From Armatimonadota bacterium (lineage in GTDB: Bacteria; Armatimonadota; DTGP01; JAKQQT01), in the NCBI GenBank assembly GCA_036504095.1, contig DASXVS010000080.1, forward strand, positions 62,001-126,000: a stretch of 64,000 nt of DNA, given 5' to 3'. Under the pieces are notes generated by a model. The model did not search any database and was not told the origin of the DNA. It worked only from the letters and a program-made list of their open reading frames with translations. Made by a program: the position numbers and the translations under genes. Below, piece after piece: positions 46,013-55,142 of the stretch. How positions within the stretch are numbered: position 1 is the first letter of the stretch; each line of letters begins with the position of its first letter.

Positions 46013-48679
46013 CTAGCGGCTTTCGGGATACGCGTTGAGATCGACCAGGTATTTCCACCAGTTGGCCAATTTTCCGTCCGGACCATAGCCCGGAACGTGC
46101 GGCATGTGCGCGAACATCCAGATGAGATAATTCCTCTGGTAGTCCGGGCTTCCGTCGCTGCCCTTCCGCGGCCCGGCCCAGGTGTCGCAATTGACCTGCC
46201 AGCGGGGGGCGCCGGGGCTGGGGTAGTTCGGATAGTTGAGCCAGTCGTCGGCATCACTGGAGACGAAATGCGTGTTGGCGTAGTCGTATCCGCTTGTCCC
46301 GTTGACCGGGAAGTGGCAGTTGCCGACGGAGCCCTGACCCGGGTACAACAGATCGTAGCGGGCGAACTTGCCGTAAGTGGTTTTGTCCGTTTCGGAGCCG
46401 TACCAGTACCCGCCGTACACCTTGTTCCCGAGGATGCTTTCGAGGCGGTGCCCCCAGTCGTGAATCATTACGTCCGTGCCGCGTTCGTAATTGAAGAAAG
46501 TCATCACAAAAAGCCGGCTTCCGTTCGTGCCGTACGGCGGGCTCGAGTTGCACCAGTAAGCGTTTGGCCCGGCCATTGTGGTTTCCCACATCGCAAACCC
46601 GGGGACGGCCTGCACGAAGACCTCGTCCACATCGCCGCAGTCAACGCGGCGAACGAGGTCGAACTCCTTTATGATCGCATTCTCGTCGCAGTGGCCGTCC
46701 GGCCAGGCGTTCGCTCTCCACGCAGCAAGGTAAGTGGTGTCCGTGAAACGGAAGCCGCTGGGGTATGCCGCGGTTGGGAGGAACACGGGATACTCATCGA
46801 CCTCGATTTGTGGCAGCAAGTAAAGGCGCGCGAAACCGTGGCTGGACAACTGCATATCGGAGACGTGTCCGGCCGTGTTGACATATGGGTCATTCCAACC
46901 CGAGACGGTCCGGAGCGGCACGCCCGCGTAGACGATGTTATTGAAGGTGTACGCCTGTTCGATGTACGGTTGATAGTTGATGACCAGCACGCGCAGAGGC
47001 TTGACTTCCGTGCCAAGGTCGGCCAGCAGCTGCAGGGCGTCGCGCATGTCGATATCGTTGTCCGTGTTCACGGCGTTCCATCGATAGAACGCGTTGGGAT
47101 CGGACGGCGCCGTCTGGAGCCCCGCCGAAATGCGGAGTGCGGTAACCGCATCGTCCGCGGTGGTCGGTTGCGGTCCGTACGCCGCCGCCTCATAGATGGA
47201 AACCGGCGTCGCATCGAGCGTCTTCGTGATCACGATGGCCAGCGTGGTGACGCCATAGACAGGCGCCAGCTTAATGGCGGTTACGTGGCGATCTGAAGTA
47301 CCCGCCGCAAGGTAACCGCCGCTCTCGTTGGCGGCCCCGGCCGCCTCGCCCTGCGAGTAATAGGTCCGTGTGTCCGCGTGCGGGGATGTGCCATTCGAGT
47401 ATGTGATGTTGCTCGTCATCTCGAGATGCCAGCCCGCCGGGAAATTCTTCCAGTGAATATCCACTTCGTTGACAGTTGCGTTGTCCAGTGTGAACGTGAT
47501 CCGGCTCGGAGATGCGGGCGTGATTTCCGCACCCAGACGGCTGGTCCATAATGTGTCAAGCCGGTCGTCGGTGAGCGATACGTCGTTGCCGCTGACACCC
47601 GGTGGCGAGAACGCGGGCGCCGCACCGGCGAGGATGTCCGCCCCGCTGGAAAACAGAGTAAAGTCCGCGGTCAGAGGAGGTGTATTGTCATCCAGCCAGC
47701 GGGGGCCGCTCACGGTGCTGCCATCTTTGCATGCTCCGACGACCGCGGTTCCCAAAGGCGCCGGCAGTGCGTAGCGGCCGTTTGCGTCGGTCATCACGTA
47801 CGGGCCGTTATCGAGGAATCCCCCGACCGCGGCGCCGGCCACCGGGTTGCCGTTGCGGTCTGAAACCACGCCCGTGATGGGCGGCGCCGGGACGGCGTAG
47901 ATTTCCGCGATGGCCGCGGTCGTCTGACCGGCCGCATACGCGTCGATTTTCACGGTAAGGTATCGGCTATAGACCGGCGTGCCGGGCACCACGATCGTCG
48001 CGAGCACCCCCGCCTCGCCGGGCACCGCTGCGCCATGGCCCTTGGCGCAGACGTACACGTCGCGCAAGCCGCTCCCCCCGCCGGAATCGGACGCTTGAAT
48101 CCGATAACCCAGCGGAACGGTGTCTCTCCATACGATGACCGCCTCGGCGAGATATGTCGGGGCGCCAAGGTCGAGCGTAATGTACTGTTGATCGATGCTC
48201 TTCGCCGGATCGGTCACCCATGCGGTTGAGAAATCATTGTCCACCACGGCCGGCGCTGGCCCGACCGAATCCGCCGCATGTTGCGCGGCGTTAAGCAACG
48301 GCGCGGGATTACCGACGGACAGGGCCTGCACATCGTCCTGCCCGGTCGCCACGACCGCCGCTCGAAGGGGCTTCGGCAGGGTGATCAGGGTGATCGTGCC
48401 GGCCCCGTTGGTTTGCACCTGAACCGCGGCCATGTTCTGGATCTTGTCGGCGAAGGCGGAGAGGGAGTAACGGCCATATGGATCGGCCGCCGCGTACACG
48501 TCGGCGTCGGCCAGGGCGCTGGAAGGGTTCGCGGACGTGGTGGCTTTGGCGCCCACGATGGCTCCTGCGGCGCCTACGCCGCGAGAGGTGGTGACATAGC
48601 CCGTAATCTTCTGAGAAGGTGGCGCCGCGGACGCCGCGACCGCACCGAACAGCGCCAGTACTGCAATCGTTGTACGCAT
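46013..48679 (-). CDS. Secreted F5/8C / dockerin-like protein with shared HDWGH C-terminal domain
   Basis: An 888-residue exported protein. Signal peptide about 1-18 (RTTIAVLALFGAVAASAA). A regulatory-like domain, an F5/8 type C domain (about 130-260, YITLDLGAPTYLAEAVIVW), a second regulatory-like domain (ITGVVSDRNGNPVAGAAVGG), another discoidin-like domain (about 350-500) and an internal dockerin-like module (505-555) precede a conserved C-terminal domain (about 560-888). That domain opens KPLRVLVINYQP and contains RRVDCGDVDEVFVQA, MIHDWGHRLESI at 738-749, and SSDADDWLNYPN. The same domain ends the 1058-residue protein, and a standalone version is the 420-residue protein just upstream. GGGGGAGG precedes the ATG. 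Function unknown. Confidence 0.8.
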   Translation of the reverse strand: MRTTIAVLALFGAVAASAAPPSQKITGYVTTSRGVGAAGAIVGAKATTSANPSSALADADVYAAADPYGRYSLSAFADKIQNMAAVQVQTNGAGTITLITLPKPLRAAVVATGQDDVQALSVGNPAPLLNAAQHAADSVGPAPAVVDNDFSTAWVTDPAKSIDQQYITLDLGAPTYLAEAVIVWRDTVPLGYRIQASDSGGGSGLRDVYVCAKGHGAAVPGEAGVLATIVVPGTPVYSRYLTVKIDAYAAGQTTAAIAEIYAVPAPPITGVVSDRNGNPVAGAAVGGFLDNGPYVMTDANGRYALPAPLGTAVVGACKDGSTVSGPRWLDDNTPPLTADFTLFSSGADILAGAAPAFSPPGVSGNDVSLTDDRLDTLWTSRLGAEITPASPSRITFTLDNATVNEVDIHWKNFPAGWHLEMTSNITYSNGTSPHADTRTYYSQGEAAGAANESGGYLAAGTSDRHVTAIKLAPVYGVTTLAIVITKTLDATPVSIYEAAAYGPQPTTADDAVTALRISAGLQTAPSDPNAFYRWNAVNTDNDIDMRDALQLLADLGTEVKPLRVLVINYQPYIEQAYTFNNIVYAGVPLRTVSGWNDPYVNTAGHVSDMQLSSHGFARLYLLPQIEVDEYPVFLPTAAYPSGFRFTDTTYLAAWRANAWPDGHCDENAIIKEFDLVRRVDCGDVDEVFVQAVPGFAMWETTMAGPNAYWCNSSPPYGTNGSRLFVMTFFNYERGTDVMIHDWGHRLESILGNKVYGGYWYGSETDKTTYGKFARYDLLYPGQGSVGNCHFPVNGTSGYDYANTHFVSSDADDWLNYPNYPSPGAPRWQVNCDTWAGPRKGSDGSPDYQRNYLIWMFAHMPHVPGYGPDGKLANWWKYLVDLNAYPESR

Positions 48680-48799
48680 TCTGCCTCCCCCAATCGAACA
48701 GATTGATCCATGCAAGTTTGTCCCAAGAGGCCGGGTCGGGACAATCACTGAATCCGCAATACTGGAGCGCATCGGTTTATCGTGAATCCGCCGCGGCAC

Positions 48800-48805
48800 T
48801 ATACT
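48800..48805 (+). promoter_or_regulatory. Possible -10 box for the 420-residue protein gene
   Basis: TATACT lies about 35 bases upstream of the ATG, 17 bases after TTATCG, which is only a half match to a -35 box. Confidence 0.3.
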
Positions 48806-48840
48806 GCCTGTGACCGCCCCTGTCTGCGAAGGAGAACAGA

Positions 48841-50103
48841 ATGAACCTCGCCGGTACCGCCGCGATGATAGCGGCAATGACCTTGTGCGTCCCTGCCCTC
48901 GCCGCACTGCCCAAAGACACCTCCGTTTGGCCGAACTCCAGGAGCAGCGCCAACTCAGATGAGTGGCTCATCAAGAACCACGACAGGATTCAGCTCCTCA
49001 AGCCGCGCGTGCTGGTCCTCAACTTCAGCAACAACCGCACGCCCGAACAGGCCAAGGCTATTGTCAACAAACTCATCGCCGCGCTTGCGGAATCGTCCCG
49101 CTACCACGGCTACGCGAATCCCAGCGCTCCCGTGACCCTCCAGTACGAAATCGCCAAATTCGTGGATCTTGCGGACCGCCCGGCAGACCCGCGTCCACAG
49201 GGTGAGCGCCTCGACGGCAACAGCACGAAATACCCCCGCGTTCCGAACTGGAAAGAGGGCATCAACTTCCAATATTCGGACCTGTTTGGCCCCACCTTCG
49301 CCAAATACTACGGCTACAAGGATGCGAAGACCGGCAAGTATCTGACGCTCAGCCAATTGGTGAACAAGGGCCTCGTCAACGAAGTCTGGTTCACCGCTAT
49401 CCAGGGCAATTTCGGTTCGCCGTTCGAGAGCATCGAGGTGAAACAGGCGTACGACGCGAATCTGAAGAAAATACCCAACAAATGGGTGCAGGCCGGCAAC
49501 GGCGGCAGTGAGGGACAGCCGTGGATAGGCCGCAGCCTCCGCATCGGCTTTATCAACAGCGACCGCGGTGTTGGCTGTTTCACGGAAAGCCTCAGCCACT
49601 CGTTCGAAGGCATGGCAAATTCCAATTCCATCCCTTACTTCGCGAAATACTTCAACGAGTATGCCGGTTTTGACCTCGACAAACGATGGGGCTTTGCTCC
49701 CGGTGACACCCGCCTGTACGGTCACGGCGATACCGGTGTCGACTACCCCGATCCGACCACGATGGTCGTGACCACCGGCGGCGAGCGCAAGACGATAAAG
49801 AACTACTACGCCATCGGCGGCAACGTGCACTACAACCCCTCGGGACGGCACGACTATGATCTGGACAACCCCGAAAAGGTTATGTCCACCATCGAGCACT
49901 ATCGCCTTCACGACGGACCAGACGGCCAGGACAAAAAGGACCTCTGGGATGTGAGCCGCTTCAAGCGCTACAACACCATCGCGGACGACTGCATGGGCCC
50001 ATGGCTGGTCTACTGGCGGCAAAACATGCCCGGCCCGAACAGCCCCGCGAAGGACGATAACGGAAAGCCGATGAAATCCTGGTGGCCATTCCTGTTCTAT
50101 TAA
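48841..50103 (+). CDS. Secreted standalone version of the HDWGH-type domain
   Basis: A 420-residue exported protein with signal peptide about 1-21. Almost the whole mature chain is one domain. It aligns by eye with the C-terminal domain of the 888- and 1058-residue proteins: KPRVLVLNFSNN versus KPLRVLVINYQP; VNEVWFTAIQGNFGSPFES versus IDEIWVQAPPGFAMWETT; FTESLSHSFEGM (247-258) versus MIHDWGHRLESI; GNVHYNPSGRHDYDLDN versus GNVHYPPNGTSDYDFAN. No family name comes to mind. The central histidine (His253) is kept while the glutamate of HExxH is not, so a zinc peptidase would be atypical. GAAGGAGAACAG precedes the ATG. It is divergent from the 888-residue gene. Confidence 0.8.
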   Translation: MNLAGTAAMIAAMTLCVPALAALPKDTSVWPNSRSSANSDEWLIKNHDRIQLLKPRVLVLNFSNNRTPEQAKAIVNKLIAALAESSRYHGYANPSAPVTLQYEIAKFVDLADRPADPRPQGERLDGNSTKYPRVPNWKEGINFQYSDLFGPTFAKYYGYKDAKTGKYLTLSQLVNKGLVNEVWFTAIQGNFGSPFESIEVKQAYDANLKKIPNKWVQAGNGGSEGQPWIGRSLRIGFINSDRGVGCFTESLSHSFEGMANSNSIPYFAKYFNEYAGFDLDKRWGFAPGDTRLYGHGDTGVDYPDPTTMVVTTGGERKTIKNYYAIGGNVHYNPSGRHDYDLDNPEKVMSTIEHYRLHDGPDGQDKKDLWDVSRFKRYNTIADDCMGPWLVYWRQNMPGPNSPAKDDNGKPMKSWWPFLFY

Positions 50104-50116
50104 AGGGCGGAGAGAG

Positions 50117-50197
50117 CAGGGCTGAGGGCTGAGAAGCCGCACCGAGGTATTTGTCCGGGTCCCTGCCCGGCCCTCAGCCCCTGGCCCTCAGCCCTGA
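50117..50197. repeat. Heptamer inverted repeat (GGGCTGA type) before the deaminase start
   Basis: CAGGGCT and GAGGGCT units (50117-50130) face CCTCAGC and variant units (about 50173-50197). The right arm ends about ten bases before the deaminase start codon, which has no Shine-Dalgarno. Confidence 0.75.
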
Positions 50198-50206
50198 GCG
50201 AACCTT

Positions 50207-51175
50207 ATGCCTGTCCATTACGAACTCCACCGCCACCTGGGCGGGGCCGTGGTGCCCCGCGTGTTCTGGCGCTACCTCGTGCGCCACGACCACCCGCTTG
50301 CGCGCCGATTCCCCCAGTATGAGGACTTCGAAGACTTCGTCACCCGCCCGCGCCGGAGTCTGACCGAATACCTGGAACTGCATGCGATGGTCGAGGGCGT
50401 TCAGCGGCTGGAGATGCTCCCCTACTTCGTCAGTAAACTGGTGCGCGGCGCCTACGTGTTCGAAAACATCGAATACCTCGAAATCCGGCACTGCCCGTTT
50501 TACCGGACCGACGTCGCTCTCGACGACCTGGGCCGCATCGCGCAGATGGAGCAGGTGGTGGATGTGATCGCCGAGGCGGCGCACCTGGAGGACTACCCCG
50601 TCCGCATGCCGCAGATCCTGTGCATGCACAGCCGCCTTCCCTACGAGGTGAACGCCGCGACCCTGGACCTGGCCATGCGCCGCCGCGATGTTGTCTGCGG
50701 CATCGACCTGGCGGGGCCGGACACGCAGTACGGCCCGCGAATGGACGAATGGATCGCGCTGTTCAGGCGTGCTCGCGAGGCGGGCGTCCACACCACGGGC
50801 CACCTGTTCGAAACGGTGAACGGGTGTCATCCGGAACTGCTTCCGTATCTGGAGCGCATTGGCCACGGCATCCAGATACCGCTGCTCTATCCGGAACTGC
50901 TGCCGTCGCTCGCCGAACGCGGCCAGTGCCTGGAGGTCTGCCCCACCACCTACCTCAAGACCGGAACGCTGACAGACATAAGCGACCTCCAGCCGGTTTT
51001 CGAGCGCTGCGGGCGCGAGGGGGTAGACATAGCGATCGCCACCGACAACGCGGGCCTGCACAACGTGCGCCTGCCATGGGAAGTGGAGAATCTGCTGACC
51101 GAGGACGTTATCGACTTTTCAACGCTGCGAAAATGCCAGAACGCCGCCCGCCGCCACGCATTCGCAGCGAACTGA
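50207..51175 (+). CDS. Adenosine deaminase-family protein
   Basis: A 322-residue metal-dependent hydrolase of the adenosine/AMP deaminase family. Zinc ligands are the HxH in YELHRHLGGAV, the His of TTGHLFET (H-x-x-E keeps the general-acid Glu seen as HAGE in classical enzymes), and Asp in ATDNAGLHNVR, where the usual second acidic residue of SDDP is Asn. IERIGHGI-type sequence (LERIGHGIQIP) supplies the next His. The Asn change and HRHLGG point to an adenosine deaminase-like protein that may use another purine or aminated substrate. The start codon follows a heptamer repeat with no ribosome site. The last 17 codons are the template of two displaced copies downstream. Confidence 0.85.
   Translation: MPVHYELHRHLGGAVVPRVFWRYLVRHDHPLARRFPQYEDFEDFVTRPRRSLTEYLELHAMVEGVQRLEMLPYFVSKLVRGAYVFENIEYLEIRHCPFYRTDVALDDLGRIAQMEQVVDVIAEAAHLEDYPVRMPQILCMHSRLPYEVNAATLDLAMRRRDVVCGIDLAGPDTQYGPRMDEWIALFRRAREAGVHTTGHLFETVNGCHPELLPYLERIGHGIQIPLLYPELLPSLAERGQCLEVCPTTYLKTGTLTDISDLQPVFERCGREGVDIAIATDNAGLHNVRLPWEVENLLTEDVIDFSTLRKCQNAARRHAFAAN
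51122..51172 (+). repeat. Copy A of the 51-bp deaminase-3'-end repeat
   Basis: The last 17 sense codons of the deaminase gene (TLRKCQNAARRHAFAAN), followed directly by its TGA stop. Copies B (52085) and C (55090) match it with no gaps: 43/51 and 46/51 identical bases. Confidence 0.9.
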
Positions 51176-51185
51176 GACGCCCTCG

Positions 51186-51965
51186 TCAGGCCGGTGTAAG
51201 CGGCGGGAACAGGCTGGCCACGGAGTACGCCGAACCGACTGCTTTCAGCAGTCGCGGTCGGATCTCCCGATACGCTCCTTCCAGCCGATCGTACCTACGA
51301 TTGGTCATCAGCGTGAGCCGAAGCGAATAACCTTCCGACGACGGTGCGGCATATAAGCGAAAACGGTATCGCTGTGGCTGGAATTTGAACACGTCGTACA
51401 CCGGTTCGGCAACCAGGAAAGCCGGCGACCGGCCGGATTTGCCAGGCAGCGGCAGGGTGGCTCCATCGACATACCTAACTACCAACTGCCGCTGAAGTTG
51501 ATGGGTTTTCACGGCATAGCGGTACTCACGCAGATGGAACCGGGAAACACTCCCGCCATACTGCCGGGTGACAGCGCCGATCACCAGCCCGCACTTCCCG
51601 TCAGACAGCGCGACAATGCTTTCAGATAGCACATCACCCGTGCAAACGGCGGTAGCAATCACCTCCGGCTTGGAGCCCCGAATCGCAACTATGAAAACCT
51701 TCGCGTATGGCGGAACACCTGTGCTCGTTGCGGGATGATTCGGGGACGCACATACAGCCACCAAGCGTTGACCGCACACTGTCGTCGAATCCACCTCGCG
51801 CAGACTTGGATCTGCATATTCCGAAGGCAGAACGGTGGTCAGCTCTACCTGAGCTGATGGTAGCCCCGTGGGAATGCCACCTGGCATGGAATGCGGAGAA
51901 GCATATCCCATAGCGGTGAGACAGATAACGACCAAACTGAATGCTCTCTTGAGTTGGAATAGCAT
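51186..51965 (-). CDS. Exported protein of unknown function
   Basis: A 259-residue protein with a signal-type N-terminus (RAFSLVVICLTAMGYAS). I recognise no family. The mature chain is beta-rich by eye, with two cysteines in the segment TTVCGQRLVAVCASPNHPAT that could bridge, and later EYRYAVKTHQLQRQLVVRYV. It converges on the deaminase gene, its stop lying 10 bp past that gene's stop. It is the first of five minus-strand genes in a lower-GC island whose products are all predicted to be exported. Ribosome site weak (GGGGCAAGAC). Confidence 0.6.
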   Translation of the reverse strand: MLFQLKRAFSLVVICLTAMGYASPHSMPGGIPTGLPSAQVELTTVLPSEYADPSLREVDSTTVCGQRLVAVCASPNHPATSTGVPPYAKVFIVAIRGSKPEVIATAVCTGDVLSESIVALSDGKCGLVIGAVTRQYGGSVSRFHLREYRYAVKTHQLQRQLVVRYVDGATLPLPGKSGRSPAFLVAEPVYDVFKFQPQRYRFRLYAAPSSEGYSLRLTLMTNRRYDRLEGAYREIRPRLLKAVGSAYSVASLFPPLTPA

Positions 51966-52084
51966 GTCTTGCCCCGCCGGGTTGTTTGTTGGGCCGTACT
52001 TGTCCGGAGCGCCGTGATGCGCATCACGTAAGTGATATACCCCACACAGTTTGTGGTCGCAGGGATTTATACCGGTGAATCGTG

Positions 52085-52135
52085 ACGCTCCGAAAATGCT
52101 AGGACGCCGCCCGTCGCCACGCGTTCGCGGTGAGC
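52085..52135 (+). repeat. Copy B of the deaminase-3'-end repeat (decayed)
   Basis: Reads in the deaminase frame as TLRKC, an in-frame TAG, DAARRHAFAVS, then TAA. The internal stop shows it is not functional coding sequence. Homology starts and ends at the same codons as in copies A and C. Confidence 0.88.
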
Positions 52136-52234
52136 TAAGGCACGGGTTCCGAGAGCGGCATCGCTACCAACCTCACGTGGCTGATTGCCTCGCGGAACAC
52201 CTCGCAAACGCCATATCCTTGCCGACAGTGAACT

Positions 52235-52966
52235 TCAACTGCGTCGCCTGGTCTGGGACTCCTCGAACCGCCTCTCCTGAACGAGCCCCTGGAAATCCTT
52301 CGCGGACAGCCTCTTCTCGTCCTGCAGGGCCGGCTGGACGGACTTCAGCTGGAAGACGCCCTTCAGTCCGAGTCGGTAGATGCGCTCGACAAGCACGTGT
52401 CTGTCGAACGCCCGCGTGGGATGCCACCCGTGTTTCATCAGGCGGGCGATCTCCCACAGCTCGCGGATCTCTGGCACCCCTTTGGACAGCCGGAATCTGG
52501 GTTCGCCGCGGTTCATGTTGAAATACAGGGTCTTGGCGGGTCCGGTGCGCGGGATCGCGAGGACCCAGACCCCGGCGGTGCTTGCGCCACCCATATCCAG
52601 AGCGGCATACAACGTGCCCTTCGCGTCTCGGTAGACCTGCAAGCGTTGGATTACCCCTACCAACGGTCCAGACCACCGATGTGCCCGGACAAGCGTGTCG
52701 CATTCCCCGTTGGGACAATCTCCTTTTCGGAGTTCGTATGCGTCAAGGGTGGCGGTCCCTTGCTCGAGATGGTGGGGCAGCGTGGCAACCAGCATCCAGT
52801 CCGCCGCGCCCCCCGGACCCTTCCCGTACCAGACGAACCTCGATATACGTGGGACCATTCCCAGGTCGCTGGCAGCGGGCCGATCCCGCGAGGGAACCGC
52901 AGGAAACACGGGTGTGTGACCGAAGAGCAGACACGCCGTCGAGATCAAGACCATCGGATAGTTCAC
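52235..52966 (-). CDS. Exported protein of unknown function
   Basis: A 243-residue protein with a signal-type start (NYPMVLISTACLLFGHTPVF). A GTG at 52966 with AAGGA eight bases upstream is preferred; the frame is open for 33 more codons. I recognise no family. Visible are DAYELRKGDCPNGECDTLVR with a Cys pair, RLQVYRDAKGTLYAALDMGG, and a basic, helix-like C-terminus. It is the last of three co-directional genes between repeat copies C and B and lies 95 bp after the 293-residue gene. Confidence 0.55.
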   Translation of the reverse strand: MNYPMVLISTACLLFGHTPVFPAVPSRDRPAASDLGMVPRISRFVWYGKGPGGAADWMLVATLPHHLEQGTATLDAYELRKGDCPNGECDTLVRAHRWSGPLVGVIQRLQVYRDAKGTLYAALDMGGASTAGVWVLAIPRTGPAKTLYFNMNRGEPRFRLSKGVPEIRELWEIARLMKHGWHPTRAFDRHVLVERIYRLGLKGVFQLKSVQPALQDEKRLSAKDFQGLVQERRFEESQTRRRS

Positions 52967-53061
52967 TCGATATATCCTTGTACGTTCAGTGGTCGGCGCA
53001 AGCGCGGTGGCCCCGTGGCACGTGGCGAAAAACGCTTGAGGCCAAACAGCGAGTAAACGGT

Positions 53062-53943
53062 TCACCGGTTGGCATTCCTACCTCGAGCAGCTTGCTCTGC
53101 CCGCTCGCGCCGTACTCGCTGGGACTGATAGGCGTCGTCTTCGGCTATGCCTTGCAGGCATTTGCGGGCAGCCGCCGCCAGCGGGCCGCCAGCGCGCGCA
53201 ATGCGAGGATAGATGCGCCGTGCCTGTTCCCTCCCTTTCGGATTTGCGTCGAAGCCGCACAGACCAAAGGTAATCAGTCCTTGTAGACTCCTGCTGTCGT
53301 GCGCGGCCACTCGCAGCATCGCTTCTGGATACTCGCCCGCCAACGTGGAGAGGGCTTGGGTAATGGTCATCTGCCCTTCTCCGTCACCGCCCGCCGGGTA
53401 AGCGTAGATGACCGCCAGGATGCGGTCATCCGGGTAGCGACGGTAGACGTCGATGAGGCGATCTGGGACACTGAGAATGTTAACATAGATGAAGCTGCCG
53501 ACCTCCACTCGGATGAGCAGCTGCACTTCCCATTCCTGTGGCTGCCGTGGCGGACGATTGTCTGGCACCGCATCGTTCATGCGCCTGCAGTTCAGGATTG
53601 TGTCGACACCTCGCATCGCGGCCACATACGCGACAGCACAGCGGGTCCGCGAGCGCGGTGTCGTCAGGTAGAGAGCGTCATCCAGGCGCCGCCGGAATGC
53701 ACGGGGTGAGAGGTGGCGTAAGTAAGCCTTAGATGCATTCACGTGGGCTCGTGACGCGAAGTAGTCTTGGTTATGCTCTTTCTGCATGGCCCGCACGACG
53801 CGCGGTCTGTCCAAACTCGTATACCAAGCGTAATCGCGCGCGCAGGCGGCCACGAAGCGAAGTGTTTCCGCGGTGGGTGCGGGCTTCGCCATGGCGGGCA
53901 CGGCAAGGCCAATGAGGAGTATACCGACAGCAAAGAGCCGCAT
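53062..53943 (-). CDS. Exported orphan protein, paralogue of the one at 55143-56021
   Basis: A 293-residue protein. Signal peptide about 1-19 (RLFAVGILLIGLAVPAMA). It aligns over its length with the 292-residue protein: RFVAACARDYAWY versus KFIAACIRYFTWP; LRHLSPRAFRRRLDDALYLT versus LEHLSHRAFKRHLADALYLT; CAVAYVAAMRGVD versus CVAYAAAMRGQD; and YRRYPDDRILAVIYAYP versus YDRHPDERILRFIFDRP. Shared cysteines suggest a disulphide-stabilised helical fold outside the cytoplasm. I know no name for the family. The second of two adjacent ATGs is best spaced from GGAGG. Function unknown. Confidence 0.65.
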   Translation of the reverse strand: MRLFAVGILLIGLAVPAMAKPAPTAETLRFVAACARDYAWYTSLDRPRVVRAMQKEHNQDYFASRAHVNASKAYLRHLSPRAFRRRLDDALYLTTPRSRTRCAVAYVAAMRGVDTILNCRRMNDAVPDNRPPRQPQEWEVQLLIRVEVGSFIYVNILSVPDRLIDVYRRYPDDRILAVIYAYPAGGDGEGQMTITQALSTLAGEYPEAMLRVAAHDSRSLQGLITFGLCGFDANPKGREQARRIYPRIARAGGPLAAAARKCLQGIAEDDAYQSQRVRRERAEQAARGRNANR

Positions 53944-53996
53944 CATTCCCTCCTCGAGCAAGGGTCATCCCTTTCAACGCATGTACAGACTGCTTG

Positions 53997-54911
53997 TCAC
54001 GGCTTCGATGGCGCACGGAGCCAAGCGAAGGCCAACCGCGTGCCTCGTACGAAGGCAATTCTGTTATTTCCTAACCACTGCGGAGACTCATCTGATCTAC
54101 CATCAGATCGACCGCCAGAGTAGATCACTCTGCAGGATCTCCGCGCGATAACTACGATCTCGTGGGATTGCATCACAGGAACGCCTTCGACCGAGCGCAA
54201 TTGGCCGTAGTAACCACGGGTGAAAGCCAAGCATCGACCGTCGGGTGAAAACGACGGCTGTAAATCAGCTTTATGGCTCGACGACCATGTGAGAGGGCGT
54301 GCGGTGCCGCCAAGCGGATTCACAGCCCAGAGTCTTCCGTCCGCCCGTGACACCACGATCTCACGGCCATCGGGAGCCCACACTGGGTCCTCCAGATCGC
54401 CGCTTGCCCTCGGTCCCCCGTCGAAGACGACACGAGGTTTTGGGTTCTTAGTTCTGACCACTAGTAACCGGTTAGCGCGAACAAAGGCCAGCGCTTTCCC
54501 GTCGGGCGACCAGCAGCCCATTCGGCCATAAGCAACCCACCGTGACCTGGTTGAGCCGACGTTGCCAATCCAAATTGAGGAATGTGCGTCGGGAGGTTGG
54601 CTTGTAGGCTTGTCAAAGAGAAACGAAGTGCTGTCCGGGCTCCACCTAAGGTTGTGACCGTTTGGGGCCAGCAACCTCGGTTGTTCTACATGATCCTGGC
54701 GAGGCTCAACCCGACTCACTGGTAGAGAGTATGTTCCCGATGTCACAGCGGGACCGTAACCTTCGAAAGCCAGTCGTTTGCCATCGGGCGAGACTGCGAT
54801 ACGGGTTAGGGCGGAAAGCGAACCGAAGGCAACACTGCTGTCGCTAACTTGCCCTCTCGTCACGCATATCACCGCGATAATAAGCACCAAAGTGGTTACG
54901 ATATTTCTCAT
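53997..54911 (-). CDS. Exported TolB-like PD40 beta-propeller protein
   Basis: A 304-residue protein. An N-terminal hydrophobic segment (NIVTTLVLIIAVICVTRG) acts as signal or anchor. The body holds PD40/WD40-type repeats with the SPDGKxLAF signature: AVSPDGKRLAFEGYG, RWSPDSTSFLFD, CWSPDGKALAFVR, VWAPDGREIVVSR, SFSPDGRCLAFTRG. Such six-bladed propellers occur in TolB and in orphan periplasmic proteins, usually as a binding platform. The start at 54911 has GAAGG behind it. It sits 53 bp before the 293-residue gene in the same direction, inside the island. Confidence 0.75.
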   Translation of the reverse strand: MRNIVTTLVLIIAVICVTRGQVSDSSVAFGSLSALTRIAVSPDGKRLAFEGYGPAVTSGTYSLPVSRVEPRQDHVEQPRLLAPNGHNLRWSPDSTSFLFDKPTSQPPDAHSSIWIGNVGSTRSRWVAYGRMGCWSPDGKALAFVRANRLLVVRTKNPKPRVVFDGGPRASGDLEDPVWAPDGREIVVSRADGRLWAVNPLGGTARPLTWSSSHKADLQPSFSPDGRCLAFTRGYYGQLRSVEGVPVMQSHEIVVIARRSCRVIYSGGRSDGRSDESPQWLGNNRIAFVRGTRLAFAWLRAPSKP

Positions 54912-55089
54912 TTCGAGTCGCCTTCCGGAGTGCACGACTTCTGCACCGTCAAGCACACCCAACAGGTCAAGTGCTCGCATCCTGCCGCATTGTGGGACGA
55001 ACCCGTATTCTCGAGTCTGCAGTCGCCATATCCCGGCACGTTAGTGGTTGGACGCCTGGGAATAGTCGGGTCACCCCATCTGCCGCCAA

Positions 55090-55140
55090 ACGTTGCGAAA
55101 ATGCCAGGAAGCCGCCCGCCGCCACGCGTTCGCGGCGAAC
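55090..55140 (+). repeat. Copy C of the deaminase-3'-end repeat (intact frame)
   Basis: Reads TLRKCQEAARRHAFAAN followed by GAT TAG, that is the deaminase C-terminus with one Asn-to-Glu change and otherwise synonymous differences, plus Asp and stop. It ends 2 bp before the stop codon of the convergent 292-residue gene. Upstream of its first codon there is no similarity to the deaminase gene. Confidence 0.9.
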
Positions 55141-55142
55141 GA

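Noticed and set aside
48680-48907. Upstream extension of the 888-residue protein to 48907
   Set aside because: The added residues are not signal-like, run into the divergent gene, and the ATG at 48679 has GGGGGAGG and a signal peptide.
51122-55140. Integron attC sites and gene cassettes
   Set aside because: The repeated 51-mers sit 3' of the gene units as attC sites would, but lack the GTTRRRY/RYYYAAC core pair, and no integron integrase is visible. They are plain copies of deaminase coding sequence.
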